From Bacillota bacterium (GTDB lineage: Bacteria > Bacillota > Clostridia > Oscillospirales > Acutalibacteraceae), in the NCBI GenBank assembly GCA_023416955.1, contig JAEZGM010000009.1, forward strand, positions 33,231 through 97,230: a stretch of 64,000 bases of DNA, given 5' to 3'. A program made the translations under genes and the position numbers. Shown here in pieces: positions 31,911 through 40,737 of the stretch. The notes beneath the pieces are model-generated. The model made no database searches. It had not been told where the DNA came from and was given only the letters and a program-made list of their open reading frames with translations. Position 1 is the first letter of the stretch; every line of letters starts with the position of its first letter.

Positions 31911-31961
31911 AACGGATTCTATTCCGAATCCTATTATGAGATGAAAAAAGGAGAATGAAAA

Positions 31962-32336
31962 ATGGCAAATGTAGATTTTTATCGTTGTGAGAGATGCGGG
32001 AACATCGTAGCACTTCTGAAAAAGGGAGGCGGAACTCTTTCCTGCTGCGGTCAGGCTATGACAAAGCTGGAAGCCAATAGCACCGATGCGGCACAGGAAA
32101 AACACGTTCCCGTTGTGACGAAGGAAGGCGGCAAAATTAAGGTCGCCGTCGGCTCCACCCTGCACCCGATGGTGGAAGAACACTTCATTCAGTGGATTGC
32201 CCTCGCTACCGAGGACAGCGTGCAGATCGTTTACCTGAAGCCCGGCCAGGAGCCTGTCGCGGAGTTCCCGGAGGTTGCTTCCGGCACTGTGTATGAGTAC
32301 TGTAATCTGCACGGGCTTTGGAAAGCTGAGTTCTAA
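31962..32336 (+). CDS. dfx: Desulfoferrodoxin (superoxide reductase, 2Fe type)
   Basis: This enzyme reduces superoxide to hydrogen peroxide without making oxygen, protecting anaerobes. The 124-aa protein has both iron centres. The N-terminal desulforedoxin domain has four Cys (YRCERCGNIV and LSCCGQAM), where class III enzymes have lost some. The catalytic Fe(His)4Cys site is supplied by KHVPVV, LHPMVEEHFIQW and the C-terminal CNLHGLWK. AAGGAG lies 8 bases upstream of the ATG. It is 51 bp behind the encapsulin gene with no terminator between, so it is probably co-transcribed. It has no cargo-loading tail, so it should act in the cytoplasm. Confidence 0.96.
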   Translation: MANVDFYRCERCGNIVALLKKGGGTLSCCGQAMTKLEANSTDAAQEKHVPVVTKEGGKIKVAVGSTLHPMVEEHFIQWIALATEDSVQIVYLKPGQEPVAEFPEVASGTVYEYCNLHGLWKAEF

Positions 32337-32347
32337 TCAGGCTTTTT

Positions 32348-32384
32348 TGACAGGAAGGGAAATTACGGTTTCTCTTCCTGTTTC
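32348..32384 (+). terminator. Hairpin after desulfoferrodoxin
   Basis: ACAGGAAGGGAAA pairs with TTTCTCTTCCTGT and is followed by TTCC. The short T-run suggests partial read-through into the oxidoreductase genes. Confidence 0.55.
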
Positions 32385-32415
32385 CATATCTGCATAAAGT
32401 CAGGGAGGGATATCG

Positions 32416-34086
32416 ATGTACAATCTGTTAATGGGCGGCGCCGCAGGACAGGGAATAGAAACCACCGCCGCAATCCTGCAAAAACTGCTGAAAAATTCCG
32501 GCTACCATGTATTGACCGTGCGCGACTTTATGTCACGCGTGCGCGGCGGCCACAACTTCTCGCTCATCCGTTTCGGTACGGAACCGGTTCTTTCGCATAG
32601 CGAGAAGCTGGACGGCATTATCGCGCTGAATGAAGAAACAATTGAGCTGCATAAGGATCAGCTGAACCCGAACGGGTTTATCCTGTGCGATACGAAGCTG
32701 AACACGGACGACCCCCGCGCCGTCAAAGTCGACATGGCGGCTATGGCAAAGGATTTGGGGAATCCGCGTGTTTCGGGCAGCATTTCCGTCGGCGTCATTT
32801 TAAAGCTGTTCAGCGAAAAGCTGGATCATGTAAATCAGGTACTGGCGGAATTCGTAAAGCCGCAGTATCTTGAGATCAACGAAAAGGCAATTCGACTGGG
32901 GTATGACGCGGCAGAACCCCGTTTTCCCCACTTGGACGGCAGCTTCGGCGGCTCGGCGATTCTTTCGGGCTCCCAGGCGCTGGCGCTGGGCGCAATTGCC
33001 GCCGGGCTGCGTTTCTACTCGGCGTACCCCATGTCACCGTCAACTGCCGTGATGGAATGCCTCGCGGCGGAAGGCGACAAGGCCGGTATTGTCGTAGAAC
33101 AGGCGGAGGACGAAATTGCCGCCATCAATATGGCAATCGGCGCGTCATTCGCGGGCGCCCGTGCCATGACCGGAACCTCGGGCGGCGGCTTCTGCCTGAA
33201 GGTGGAGGCTCTTGGCCTTTCCGGCATTGCGGAAATACCGCTTGTCGTTGTGGATGTTCAGCGCCCCGGCCCCGCAACCGGACTGCCCACCCGTACGGAA
33301 CAGAGCGACCTGAAATTTGTGATTTCCGCCTCGCAGGGCGAGTTCCCCCGCATGGTGATTGCGCTGCGAAGTCATGAAGACGCGTTTTACCAGACGGCGC
33401 GCGCGTTCGATCTGGCGGAAAAATACCAGATTCCGGTCATTCTTCTCAGCGACCAATACCTTGGGGACTCCTCCGCAACGGTGGAGCCGTTTGACCTCAG
33501 TCGGATTTCCGTTGCGGAACCGGCACAGGATTACACCGGCGAGGGTGAATACCTGCGCTACAAAATCACGGAGGACGGGATTTCACCGCGCCTGATCCCC
33601 GGAAAAACCAGGCACTTCGTTACCGCCGACAGCGACGAGCACGATGAATTCGGCCTGATTACCGAGTCCGCCGAGGTACGCGTCAGCATGGTTGACAAAC
33701 GTATGAGGAAGCTCCAAAAGCTGGAGCAGGAACTGCTGGAACCGGAATTTCTGGGCAGCGACGGCTTTGACACGCTCCTTCTTGCCTGGGGCTCGCTGTA
33801 CGGCCCAGTCGCGGAGGCAGTTCGGCTGCTGAACAACCAAGGCGGCGAAAAATACGCGGCACTGGTATTCGGCGACATCTACCCGCTGCCGAAGAAGCTT
33901 CTGACGGAAAAGGCGCCGTTTGCAAAGAAGATCATCAACGTTGAGCAGAACGCGACCGGGCAGCTTGCGGAGCTGATTCGCGGTCAGACCGGGATTTCCT
34001 GTGCGGGAAGCGTTTTAAAGTATGACGGAAGACAGCTGTCCGGCGAAGAAATCGCCGACAGAATCCGGAAGGGGGAGCTGAAATGA
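32416..34086 (+). CDS. 2-oxoacid:acceptor oxidoreductase, fused gamma-alpha subunit
   Basis: This is part of an enzyme that oxidatively decarboxylates a 2-oxoacid to an acyl-CoA and reduces ferredoxin. The 556-aa chain begins with the gamma domain (residues about 1-185: LLMGGAAGQGIETTAAIL, RDFMSRVRGGHNFSLIRF) followed by the alpha domain (about 190-556: SGSQALALGAIAAGLRFYSAYPMSPST, EQAEDEIAAINMAIGASFAGAR, GTSGGGFCLKVEALGLSG). This fusion is the KorA-type architecture. GGAGGGATATCG precedes the ATG. The beta subunit overlaps its stop. There is no separate ferredoxin-like delta subunit. The substrate (2-oxoglutarate, branched-chain or aromatic oxoacid) cannot be decided from sequence. Confidence 0.92.
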   Translation: MYNLLMGGAAGQGIETTAAILQKLLKNSGYHVLTVRDFMSRVRGGHNFSLIRFGTEPVLSHSEKLDGIIALNEETIELHKDQLNPNGFILCDTKLNTDDPRAVKVDMAAMAKDLGNPRVSGSISVGVILKLFSEKLDHVNQVLAEFVKPQYLEINEKAIRLGYDAAEPRFPHLDGSFGGSAILSGSQALALGAIAAGLRFYSAYPMSPSTAVMECLAAEGDKAGIVVEQAEDEIAAINMAIGASFAGARAMTGTSGGGFCLKVEALGLSGIAEIPLVVVDVQRPGPATGLPTRTEQSDLKFVISASQGEFPRMVIALRSHEDAFYQTARAFDLAEKYQIPVILLSDQYLGDSSATVEPFDLSRISVAEPAQDYTGEGEYLRYKITEDGISPRLIPGKTRHFVTADSDEHDEFGLITESAEVRVSMVDKRMRKLQKLEQELLEPEFLGSDGFDTLLLAWGSLYGPVAEAVRLLNNQGGEKYAALVFGDIYPLPKKLLTEKAPFAKKIINVEQNATGQLAELIRGQTGISCAGSVLKYDGRQLSGEEIADRIRKGELK

Positions 34087-34934
34087 GCGAACAGGTTTTT
34101 TGCACACGCGAAACCGCTTGGTGCCCCGGCTGCGGCAATTTCAGCATTCTTGACTGCCTGAAAACCGCGCTGGAGGAGCTGGGCAAAGACCCCAGTGAAG
34201 TGCTGATGGTGGCCGGAATCGGTCAGGCGGCAAAAACGCCGCAGTATATTGGCGCAAACCAGTTCTGCGGATTGCACGGCAGGTCTCTGCCCGCCGCCGC
34301 CGCCGCGAAAATTGCCAATGAAAAGCTGACCGTTGTGGTCGATACCGGCGACGGGGATTCCTACGGCGAGGGCGGCAACCATTTTATCCACAATATCCGC
34401 CGTAATGTGGATATTACCCATTTTGTGCACGACAACCAGATTTACGGCCTGACGAAAGGGCAGGCGTCCCCTACTTCCATGGAAGGCATCGTGACGGAAG
34501 TACAGGTGGACGGCAGCATCACCACGCCGCTGAATCCCGTTCTGATGGCGATTGCCGCGGGCGCGGGCTTTGTGGCGCGCAGCTTCAGCGGAAACAGGTC
34601 GCATCTGGTTTCTGTGATGAAACAGGCGATTGAGTATAAAGGATATGCGATAGTGGATATTCTTCAGCCCTGCGTCAGCTTCAATAAGATCAATACGTTT
34701 TCATGGTACAATCAGCGCGTCTATGAATTGGGCGAAGAATACGACCCGACAGACAAGCTGGCGGCCATGCAGAAGGCGATGGAATTTGGCGACAAAATCC
34801 CGCTTGGCGTACTTTACAGGGAAGAACGCCAGACATTCCACCAGAAAAACGCCGTTCTGAAGGACGGCACTCCCCTGCTTGACAGGAAAATCGACCCCGG
34901 CACCGTCCAAAATATCATTCGTCAGTTCATTTAA
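34083..34934 (+). CDS. 2-oxoacid:acceptor oxidoreductase, beta subunit (ThDP-binding)
   Basis: The 283-aa catalytic partner of the gamma-alpha subunit. It opens with WCPGCGNFSILDCLKTAL, whose cysteines and a later one serve the iron-sulfur cluster, and carries the thiamine diphosphate motif VDTGDGDSYGEGGNHFIHN followed by NVDITHFVHDNQIYGLTKGQASPTS. The C-terminal part (AIVDILQPCVSFNKIN, LGVLYREERQTFHQ) is typical of KorB-like proteins. Its ATG overlaps the upstream TGA (ATGA), so translation is coupled one to one. Rubrerythrin follows 26 bp after its stop, suggesting co-expression with oxygen-defence genes. Confidence 0.93.
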   Translation: MSEQVFCTRETAWCPGCGNFSILDCLKTALEELGKDPSEVLMVAGIGQAAKTPQYIGANQFCGLHGRSLPAAAAAKIANEKLTVVVDTGDGDSYGEGGNHFIHNIRRNVDITHFVHDNQIYGLTKGQASPTSMEGIVTEVQVDGSITTPLNPVLMAIAAGAGFVARSFSGNRSHLVSVMKQAIEYKGYAIVDILQPCVSFNKINTFSWYNQRVYELGEEYDPTDKLAAMQKAMEFGDKIPLGVLYREERQTFHQKNAVLKDGTPLLDRKIDPGTVQNIIRQFI

Positions 34935-34960
34935 AATATAAATTTATGGAGGTAATTAAA

Positions 34961-35515
34961 ATGGCAGTTCAAAACGCAATGACATTCGACTTTCTTCACT
35001 CCGCGTACGGCGGCGAGAGCATGGCGCACATGCGCTACCTTTACTGGGCGGATATGGCCCGAAAAGAAGGCTTTCCCAACATCGCGCGGCTTTTTGAAGC
35101 CATTTCCTTTGCGGAGCGCATTCACGCGGGCAACCATTTCCGCGCAATCGGCGGCGAAACAGCGGACGCAACCGTTACCGCCGGCGGCGTTTTTGGCACC
35201 GGAAAGACCGTGGACAATCTGCAGGGAGCCATTAACGGCGAGCTGCATGAAGTAAACCAGATGTACCCGGTTTACCTGAACGCCGCGCAATTCCAGAACG
35301 AGCCGGAAGCCGAGCGCTCCTTCCATTTTGCGCTGGAAGCGGAAAAGCTTCACGCCGCTCTGTTCAAGCAGGCGCAGGACGCCGCAAAGCAGGGTAAGGA
35401 TATTGAGCTGGAAGCCATTTACGTCTGCCCGGTCTGCGGACACACCATTCTGAATACCGCGCCGGCTAACTGCCCGGTCTGCGGAGCAAAACAAGAGATT
35501 TACGTCAAATTCTGA
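34961..35515 (+). CDS. rbr: Rubrerythrin
   Basis: This non-haem di-iron peroxidase reduces hydrogen peroxide to water using electrons from its rubredoxin centre. The 184-aa protein has a ferritin-like four-helix domain with metal ligands (AYGGESMAHMRYLYWAD; ERIHAGNHFRAI; HEVNQMYPVYL; HFALEAEKLHAALF) and a C-terminal rubredoxin-like zinc/iron ribbon (YVCPVCGHTI and NCPVCGAKQE). The ATG at 34961 is preferred since GGAGG lies 8 bases before it; the ATG at 34946 overlaps that site. It is the final gene of the oxygen-defence run and is followed by a strong terminator. No encapsulin cargo tail is present. Confidence 0.95.
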   Translation: MAVQNAMTFDFLHSAYGGESMAHMRYLYWADMARKEGFPNIARLFEAISFAERIHAGNHFRAIGGETADATVTAGGVFGTGKTVDNLQGAINGELHEVNQMYPVYLNAAQFQNEPEAERSFHFALEAEKLHAALFKQAQDAAKQGKDIELEAIYVCPVCGHTILNTAPANCPVCGAKQEIYVKF

Positions 35516-35558
35516 TTGAAATGAATCTGGTTTGAATTAAAAAAACTGCAAATAATTT

Positions 35559-35612
35559 CACCCCCGAAGCCGCCGGAACGCTGTACTAAACCGGTTTCGG
35601 GGGTGTTTTTTA
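35559..35612 (+). terminator. Terminator after rubrerythrin
   Basis: CACCCCCGAAGCCG pairs with CGGTTTCGGGGGTG, followed by TTTTTT. It closes the 30.7-35.5 kb oxygen-defence run. Confidence 0.85.
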
Positions 35613-35638
35613 TGATAAGTCTGCTGATCGTCCGATCA

Positions 35639-37219
35639 TTATTTTTGATTCTGATTTATCAAGCGTTGCAGGTTCATCTCCTGAAACGGAATACTGCGCT
35701 GAGCCCGATTTTCATAAAATTCCGACAGGTCAGCCTTCATACCGGCGTCCTGTGTCTCACGGAGTAAGCGCAGCGCCGCAGGGCGCGCGGCATCCGACGT
35801 GGTATACAGCGCCAGAACGTCAACGTTCTTCAGTGTTCCGTTCAGATATCGGTCCACATTGTACTGCGCGATCAAGCCGTCCGCATTGGAACAGCACAGC
35901 ACCAAAAATGAAATACAGGCGGTCAGCACCACACTTCTGGTCAGGTTAAACCGGACAAACTGCGCCGCAATAATCAAAACAAATACAACGAGCAAAAGCG
36001 CCATGAAAAAGCTGGTATAAACTCTTTTCTGCGTCAGGCCGTACTGATTGATATATAAAACCATTTTGCTGAGCGCGGTTACAATCAGAAACACGGTTTC
36101 CACCGACAGAACAATATTGCAGATGCGAAGGCCTTTCGGCGAATCCCTGCGGGTAAAGAGATGAGCGCAGAGCATCACCGCCATATTGATGAAAACCACC
36201 TGACAAAGCTCAAAGAATCCGCGCCTTGCGTACTCCGCGTAAGTAAAGCCCTCCGGCGGCCTGCCCTGAAACGCCCCGAGCAGCGTTGCCGACTGGGAAC
36301 TAAAAAACAGCGCATACACCGCAATCATCAGCGTCATCACAGTGACGGAAAACGCGGGCGGCAGCCTGAGTGCCTTTTCCGCCGCCGCGTCTGCTTTTTC
36401 CGCCGATACGACGTCCAGATTCCGCTTTTTCACATTTCCGTAAAGCAATCCGAACAGATAGCTTCCCGTCAGGAAAGCCGGAAGAAGGCGTAAAAGAAAA
36501 CTCCCAATCTCCGGCCCGATTCGGTCAAGCATTCCCTGCACCATGTGTTGAAAGTTCGTGTCCGCCTGAATCAGCAGGGAAAAAACAATCCCCAGAATCG
36601 GAACGGAAACCAGTACTCCGAGCAAAACCGACAGCAGCGTTTTGCTCCTCCTGTTCTTTACCGCCCCCTCCTTCACCAAATGGGGAGCACAGCCGAAATT
36701 ACGGAACGGAACCTGAAACAGCTGATTCACGAGGTCGGGGACAAAATAGCGCCCCAGCACCGGTTCCAGACGCGTGCCGCACAGCGAGGCGACCCAGTAA
36801 ACGGCGAGACCCATCAGCAGGATCAAATTCAAAAACTGCAAAAACGCATTGGTGTAAAGCGAAAATGGGAGCGCCGCAAGCAATACAAGCACCAGCCAAA
36901 GAATGTTGGCGCGCCCGGGAACTACATCGCTTTTTTTACAGTAAACGAGTACCATGCCGCAGAACAGCAGGGTGAACAGGGTAACGCCGAACCCAAGGTT
37001 CAGCGGGTGAATCAGCCATACAAAAAAGTAACCGCACACCAGAAACAGTGCGGCGAAAAGCGCGTCCAGACGACTGAACGGAATCGGAATCCGCTCTTTA
37101 ACCGGGTTCCTGTACGGCACCCCGGCCGATGGGTTTTCGGGCTGGTTCTGCGGAAAAATGGGTGTACCGAAGGTTACGGGTGCCGAAACAGCCCCGCTTT
37201 TTTCTTCCGTATTCATCAT
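35639..37219 (-). CDS. DUF4173 (DUF4153-like) integral membrane protein
   Basis: A 526-aa polytopic membrane protein with about 12 predicted helices (for example LDALFAALFLVCGYFFVWLI, TLLSVLLGVLVSVPILGIVF, SVVLTACISFLVLCC). It has an N-terminal cytoplasmic Pro-rich tail and a soluble C-terminus with TTSDAARPAALRLLRETQDAG. The pattern fits the DUF4173/DUF4153 family of unknown function found in Firmicutes. The ATG at 37219 has AAGGAG 6 bases upstream. Together with the Xre regulator and the DUF2975 protein immediately upstream it forms a three-gene run with spacings of 11 and 15 bp. A role in envelope sensing is possible but unproven. Confidence 0.8.
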   Translation of the reverse strand: MMNTEEKSGAVSAPVTFGTPIFPQNQPENPSAGVPYRNPVKERIPIPFSRLDALFAALFLVCGYFFVWLIHPLNLGFGVTLFTLLFCGMVLVYCKKSDVVPGRANILWLVLVLLAALPFSLYTNAFLQFLNLILLMGLAVYWVASLCGTRLEPVLGRYFVPDLVNQLFQVPFRNFGCAPHLVKEGAVKNRRSKTLLSVLLGVLVSVPILGIVFSLLIQADTNFQHMVQGMLDRIGPEIGSFLLRLLPAFLTGSYLFGLLYGNVKKRNLDVVSAEKADAAAEKALRLPPAFSVTVMTLMIAVYALFFSSQSATLLGAFQGRPPEGFTYAEYARRGFFELCQVVFINMAVMLCAHLFTRRDSPKGLRICNIVLSVETVFLIVTALSKMVLYINQYGLTQKRVYTSFFMALLLVVFVLIIAAQFVRFNLTRSVVLTACISFLVLCCSNADGLIAQYNVDRYLNGTLKNVDVLALYTTSDAARPAALRLLRETQDAGMKADLSEFYENRAQRSIPFQEMNLQRLINQNQK

Positions 37220-37230
37220 GTGATGCTCCT

Positions 37231-37440
37231 TTACTCTAAATCGCTGTATTCTAAAATATCGGCCGGCTGACAGTTCAGCTCGCGGCACAGGGCTTCCAGT
37301 GTAGAAAAGCGGATCGCTTTTGCTTTGTTATTTTTGAGGATGGACAAATTAGCAGGCGTAATTCCAACCCGTTCCGACAATTCCCCGGCTGAAATTTTCC
37401 GTTTTGCCATAATCACATCCAGATTCACAATGATCGGCAT
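37231..37440 (-). CDS. YozG-like Xre/Cro transcriptional regulator (69 aa)
   Basis: A minimal HTH_XRE protein of 69 aa: MPIIVNLDVIMAKRKISAG, then the helix-turn-helix ELSERVGITPANLSILKN, then IRFSTLEALCRELNCQPADIL. This word order is typical of YozG-like regulators that are usually paired with DUF2975 membrane proteins. The start at 37440 (GGAG 6-7 bases upstream) is chosen over the in-frame TTG at 37452. It lies between the DUF2975 and DUF4173 genes on the same strand and probably regulates this cluster. Confidence 0.9.
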   Translation of the reverse strand: MPIIVNLDVIMAKRKISAGELSERVGITPANLSILKNNKAKAIRFSTLEALCRELNCQPADILEYSDLE

Positions 37441-37455
37441 CGTTTTCTCCAATCC

Positions 37456-37902
37456 TCATATCGTAAAGTCATTTTCACTTTTAATCACGATAGCCTGCTC
37501 GAACACATTCTTGACCACGCGGATAATCAGCGCGATGAACGCTGCGGCAACGGCAACAAGAAAAAATGAAGCGTAAAAGAAGCCGCCGGCAAGGGTAACC
37601 ACAGCAATTCCGAAGCAGAGCCATGAAATCCGGCGCAGCAGGGTCACGTTACGGTTCACAAAGACTTCTCCCGCCCGGATATTGAGCAAAAGCCGGTGCA
37701 AATGAACCAGCAGAATCAGCCCTGGTACGGCACAGCAGTAAAGAATGATCCGAAACGGCCAGATCTGTGATTCCGCGCCGCCCGAAATTGTGAAATACTC
37801 CCGAGTCACCCACGGCGCACCGACTACGCCAAGCACCACAAGAACGCCGAACAGGCGAGTACAAAAAATAGAAAGTGCCAATGATTTATTTTGATTCCAC
37901 AT
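37456..37902 (-). CDS. DUF2975 four-helix membrane protein
   Basis: A 148-aa protein with four hydrophobic helices (FGVLVVLGVVGAPWV; IILYCCAVPGLILLVHLHRLL; ISWLCFGIAVVTLAGGFFY; FFLVAVAAAFIALIIRV) and the DUF2975-typical linker NIRAGEVFVNRNVTLLRRIS. In Bacillus the homologous YoaS-YozG pair links such a membrane protein with an Xre regulator, as here. It may act as a membrane sensor or anti-regulator for the Xre protein (inference). Confidence 0.85.
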   Translation of the reverse strand: MWNQNKSLALSIFCTRLFGVLVVLGVVGAPWVTREYFTISGGAESQIWPFRIILYCCAVPGLILLVHLHRLLLNIRAGEVFVNRNVTLLRRISWLCFGIAVVTLAGGFFYASFFLVAVAAAFIALIIRVVKNVFEQAIVIKSENDFTI

Positions 37903-38161
37903 ATCCTAGCTCCTCAACATTTTCTTGTTTGATAGTATATCACAGAACGTTCTGAATATCAATATATAATTATCGTTTATCAATAAATAATATTTGATTA
38001 TCAATACAACACTAACATTTAATAAAAAGTGAATAAAACTTTCATGGGCCTCTCCCCTCCTACGGCAGGGAGAGCCCTTCTTTGTTCTGTCTATCTCTTA
38101 TCGAAATATTAGTATAACAATGCGAATAAGCATAGTAAAATCGGCACGCCAGCGGGCAATG
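37903..38161. other. AT-rich spacer with hairpin
   Basis: This space should hold the promoter of the minus-strand DUF2975-Xre-DUF4173 run. A hairpin at 38046-38078 (GGGCCTCTCCC with GGGAGAGCCC) may act as an extra terminator. No gene was seen. Confidence 0.4.
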
Positions 38162-38212
38162 CAAAAAGGGCCCGCTCAGGATGCCAAGCATGGCAGTCCC
38201 GAACAGGCCCAA
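38162..38212 (-). terminator. Terminator of the metal-ATPase gene
   Basis: On the minus strand GGGCCTGTTC pairs with GAGCGGGCCC, with an inner TGCCATGCTTGGCA stem, followed by TTTTTG. Confidence 0.7.
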
Positions 38213-38238
38213 ATCATTGAAATACTTAATCTTAATAT

Positions 38239-40617
38239 TTATTCTGTTTTCATCGCCCGCATCGCGTTCAGAATCGCGATCAGCGCAACGCCGACATCGC
38301 CGAACACCGCGACCCACATATTTGCGATTCCCATTGCGCCCAGAACGAGTATAATCGCTTTGACGGCCAGCGCAAATATAATATTCTGCCACACAATCCG
38401 GTTGGTTCTGCGCGCAATTTTGATTGCGCTGGCCAGCTTGGAGGGCTCGTCGGTCATCAGCACAATGTCCGCCGCCTCAATTGCCGCGTCGGAACCCAGT
38501 CCCCCCATCGCGATGCCGATGTCGGCGCGCGCCAGCACCGGCGCGTCGTTGATTCCGTCACCGACAAAGACCAGCTTTCCTTTGGGCGCTTTTTTCGCGT
38601 CAAGCTCTTCAAGCTGCTCCACCTTTTGCTGCGGGAGAAGCTCTGTATAAACGGTGTCCAGTCCGATTTCGTTCGCGATCTTTTCCCCGACCGCCTTGCT
38701 GTCGCCGGTCAGCATCGCGGTGCTGCGCACACCCATTTGCTTCAGCTGTCGCACCGCCTGTTTGGCGTCCGGCTTGAGCGTATCGGAAATGACCAAATGC
38801 CCCGCAAACACGCCGTCAATTGCCAGATATACAATGCTTCCGGCTGCATTTGCAGGTTGAAAATCAATGTTCTCTTTCTGCATCAGCTTGCCGTTGCCCG
38901 CCAGAACCTGCCTGCCGTCTACTTGAACGCGGATTCCGTACCCCGCGATTTCTTCCGGTTCGGAAATTCGCTGTGAATCAATTTCCTGATGAAACGCTTT
39001 CCGAATAGAAGTAGCAATCGGATGATTCGAAAAGCTTTCGGCATAGGCTGCGTAGAAAATCAGGTCTTCCTCCGAACAGCCGCTTGCGGCGACTGTTTCG
39101 GTCACCTCAAAAACGCCTTTCGTCAGCGTACCTGTTTTATCAAACACAACGGTATCCACATTGCCAAGCGCTTCTAAATAACTGCTGCCTTTCACCAGAA
39201 TGCCGCTTCTGGAAGCGCCGCCGATTCCGCCGAAAAAGCTGAGCGGAACGGAAATAACCAGCGCGCAGGGGCAGGAAACAACCAGAAATACCAACGCGCG
39301 GTGAATCCATTCCGAGAACGTAGCGCCGGGAACTGCCAGCGGCGGAATCACCGCCAGCGCAATCGCCGCAAAGACAACAACCGGGGTGTAGTACCGCGCG
39401 AAACGGGAGATAAAGTTTTCCGTCGGCGCTTTTTTGCTGCTGGCGTTCTGAACGAGATCCAGTATTTTGGAGACAGTCGATTCCCCGAATTCCTTTGTCA
39501 CTTCAATGGTCAGTACGCCGCTTTTATTGATCGAACCGGAAAGCACCTCGCTCCCCTCCGATACTTCCCGCGGCAGGGATTCACCCGTTAAAGCGGAGGT
39601 GTCAAGCGCCGAGTTTCCGTCCACGACCTTACCGTCCAGGGGGATTTTCTCGCCCGGCCTTACAACGATCAAATCACCGATTGCAACCTCTTCCGGCTTC
39701 ACCGTACGAATCTCTCCGCCGATTTTCAGATTTGCAAAATCAGGGCGGATATCCATTAACGCGGAGATTGATTTGCGCGAGCGGTTCACCGCCAAATCCT
39801 GAAACGCTTCACCAATTTGGTAGAACAGCATCACGGCAACACCTTCCGGGAATTCACCGATGGCAAAAGCGCCGATTGTGGCGACCGTCATTAAGAAGTT
39901 CTCATCAAAGACCTGCCCTTTTGAAATATTTTTGATTGAGCGCCAAACCACTTCGCCGCCGACCAGAAGATAACTGACAAGGAAGAGCACCAGTTCCATC
40001 GGGCCAGAAAAACGGGAAAACATCCCGTGGGAAGACATCCCGCGAAAAACCATTCCGATAACGAAAAGCACCGCTCCGGCCAGCATTGCAATACGCTCCG
40101 CTTTTTCTTTTCTTTCTTCACGCTCTCCGCCGGATTCTCTTTTTTCGGAATAGGAGATTTTGGCATCGGGTTCTACTTCCGCGATGATTTCAGACACGCG
40201 GCGCAAAATAGATGGGAGAGCCGTTTGATCTTCCGCCTCAACGGTCAGGCGCTGGGAAACAAAGTCCAGTGAAGCGGAGCGCACCCCATCAATTCGAGAG
40301 GCACGTTCTTCAATTTTTTGCGCGCAGTCGGCACAGTCAATCCCCGTCAGGTAAAGAACTTTTTTACCGGGCGCTGAAAGCTGTTTTTCCGTCATCACAA
40401 TATCGGACTCATGCTGTTTTGCAATGGAACCTGCCTGTGCGGTCAAAGAATCAACCTGTGTGCCGTCGGTAAATTCCATCACAAGTGTTTTCGACATAAA
40501 ATCCAGCGATGCGTGGGAAACGCCTTCGATTTCGGCAACTTCCCGCTCGATTTTTACCGCACAGTTCGGGCAGCACAAACCTTCCAGAACAAATTCTTTT
40601 CGAACCGGTGCATTCAT
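38239..40617 (-). CDS. cadA: Cd2+/Zn2+/Pb2+-exporting P1B-type ATPase
   Basis: This pump exports soft divalent metals at the cost of ATP. The 792-aa protein has two N-terminal heavy-metal-associated domains (metal Cys pairs in EGLCCPNCAVKIE and TGIDCADCAQKIE), then the P1B core: actuator motif DTSALTGESLP, the transmembrane metal site SCPCALVISVPLSF, phosphorylation Asp in VVFDKTGTLTKG, the ATP-binding NHPIATSI, and the hinge GDGINDAPVLARADIGIAMG. The CPC motif and class words point to CadA/ZntA, not copper. The neighbouring CadC-type repressor and two matching operators support this. GAGATGG lies 6 bases upstream of the ATG. Confidence 0.95.
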   Translation of the reverse strand: MNAPVRKEFVLEGLCCPNCAVKIEREVAEIEGVSHASLDFMSKTLVMEFTDGTQVDSLTAQAGSIAKQHESDIVMTEKQLSAPGKKVLYLTGIDCADCAQKIEERASRIDGVRSASLDFVSQRLTVEAEDQTALPSILRRVSEIIAEVEPDAKISYSEKRESGGEREERKEKAERIAMLAGAVLFVIGMVFRGMSSHGMFSRFSGPMELVLFLVSYLLVGGEVVWRSIKNISKGQVFDENFLMTVATIGAFAIGEFPEGVAVMLFYQIGEAFQDLAVNRSRKSISALMDIRPDFANLKIGGEIRTVKPEEVAIGDLIVVRPGEKIPLDGKVVDGNSALDTSALTGESLPREVSEGSEVLSGSINKSGVLTIEVTKEFGESTVSKILDLVQNASSKKAPTENFISRFARYYTPVVVFAAIALAVIPPLAVPGATFSEWIHRALVFLVVSCPCALVISVPLSFFGGIGGASRSGILVKGSSYLEALGNVDTVVFDKTGTLTKGVFEVTETVAASGCSEEDLIFYAAYAESFSNHPIATSIRKAFHQEIDSQRISEPEEIAGYGIRVQVDGRQVLAGNGKLMQKENIDFQPANAAGSIVYLAIDGVFAGHLVISDTLKPDAKQAVRQLKQMGVRSTAMLTGDSKAVGEKIANEIGLDTVYTELLPQQKVEQLEELDAKKAPKGKLVFVGDGINDAPVLARADIGIAMGGLGSDAAIEAADIVLMTDEPSKLASAIKIARRTNRIVWQNIIFALAVKAIILVLGAMGIANMWVAVFGDVGVALIAILNAMRAMKTE

Positions 40618-40674
40618 GATTAACCATCTCTTTCCGTTACTAAAATCAGTGGATTCAATTATTGATAAAACAAA

Positions 40675-40694
40675 CAGTTGAATAACTGTTCAAT
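40675..40694 (-). promoter_or_regulatory. CadC-type operator upstream of cadA
   Basis: TTGAATAACTGTTCAA (40678-40693) is an interrupted palindrome that shares TTGAAT-A-TGTTCAA with the cadC operator. On the minus strand it overlaps a candidate -35 (TTGAAC) of a cadA promoter, 60 bp before the start. Confidence 0.7.
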
Positions 40695-40737
40695 TAATGC
40701 GCAAAATTTTTATTCTTCTATGAATGCTGATATTATC

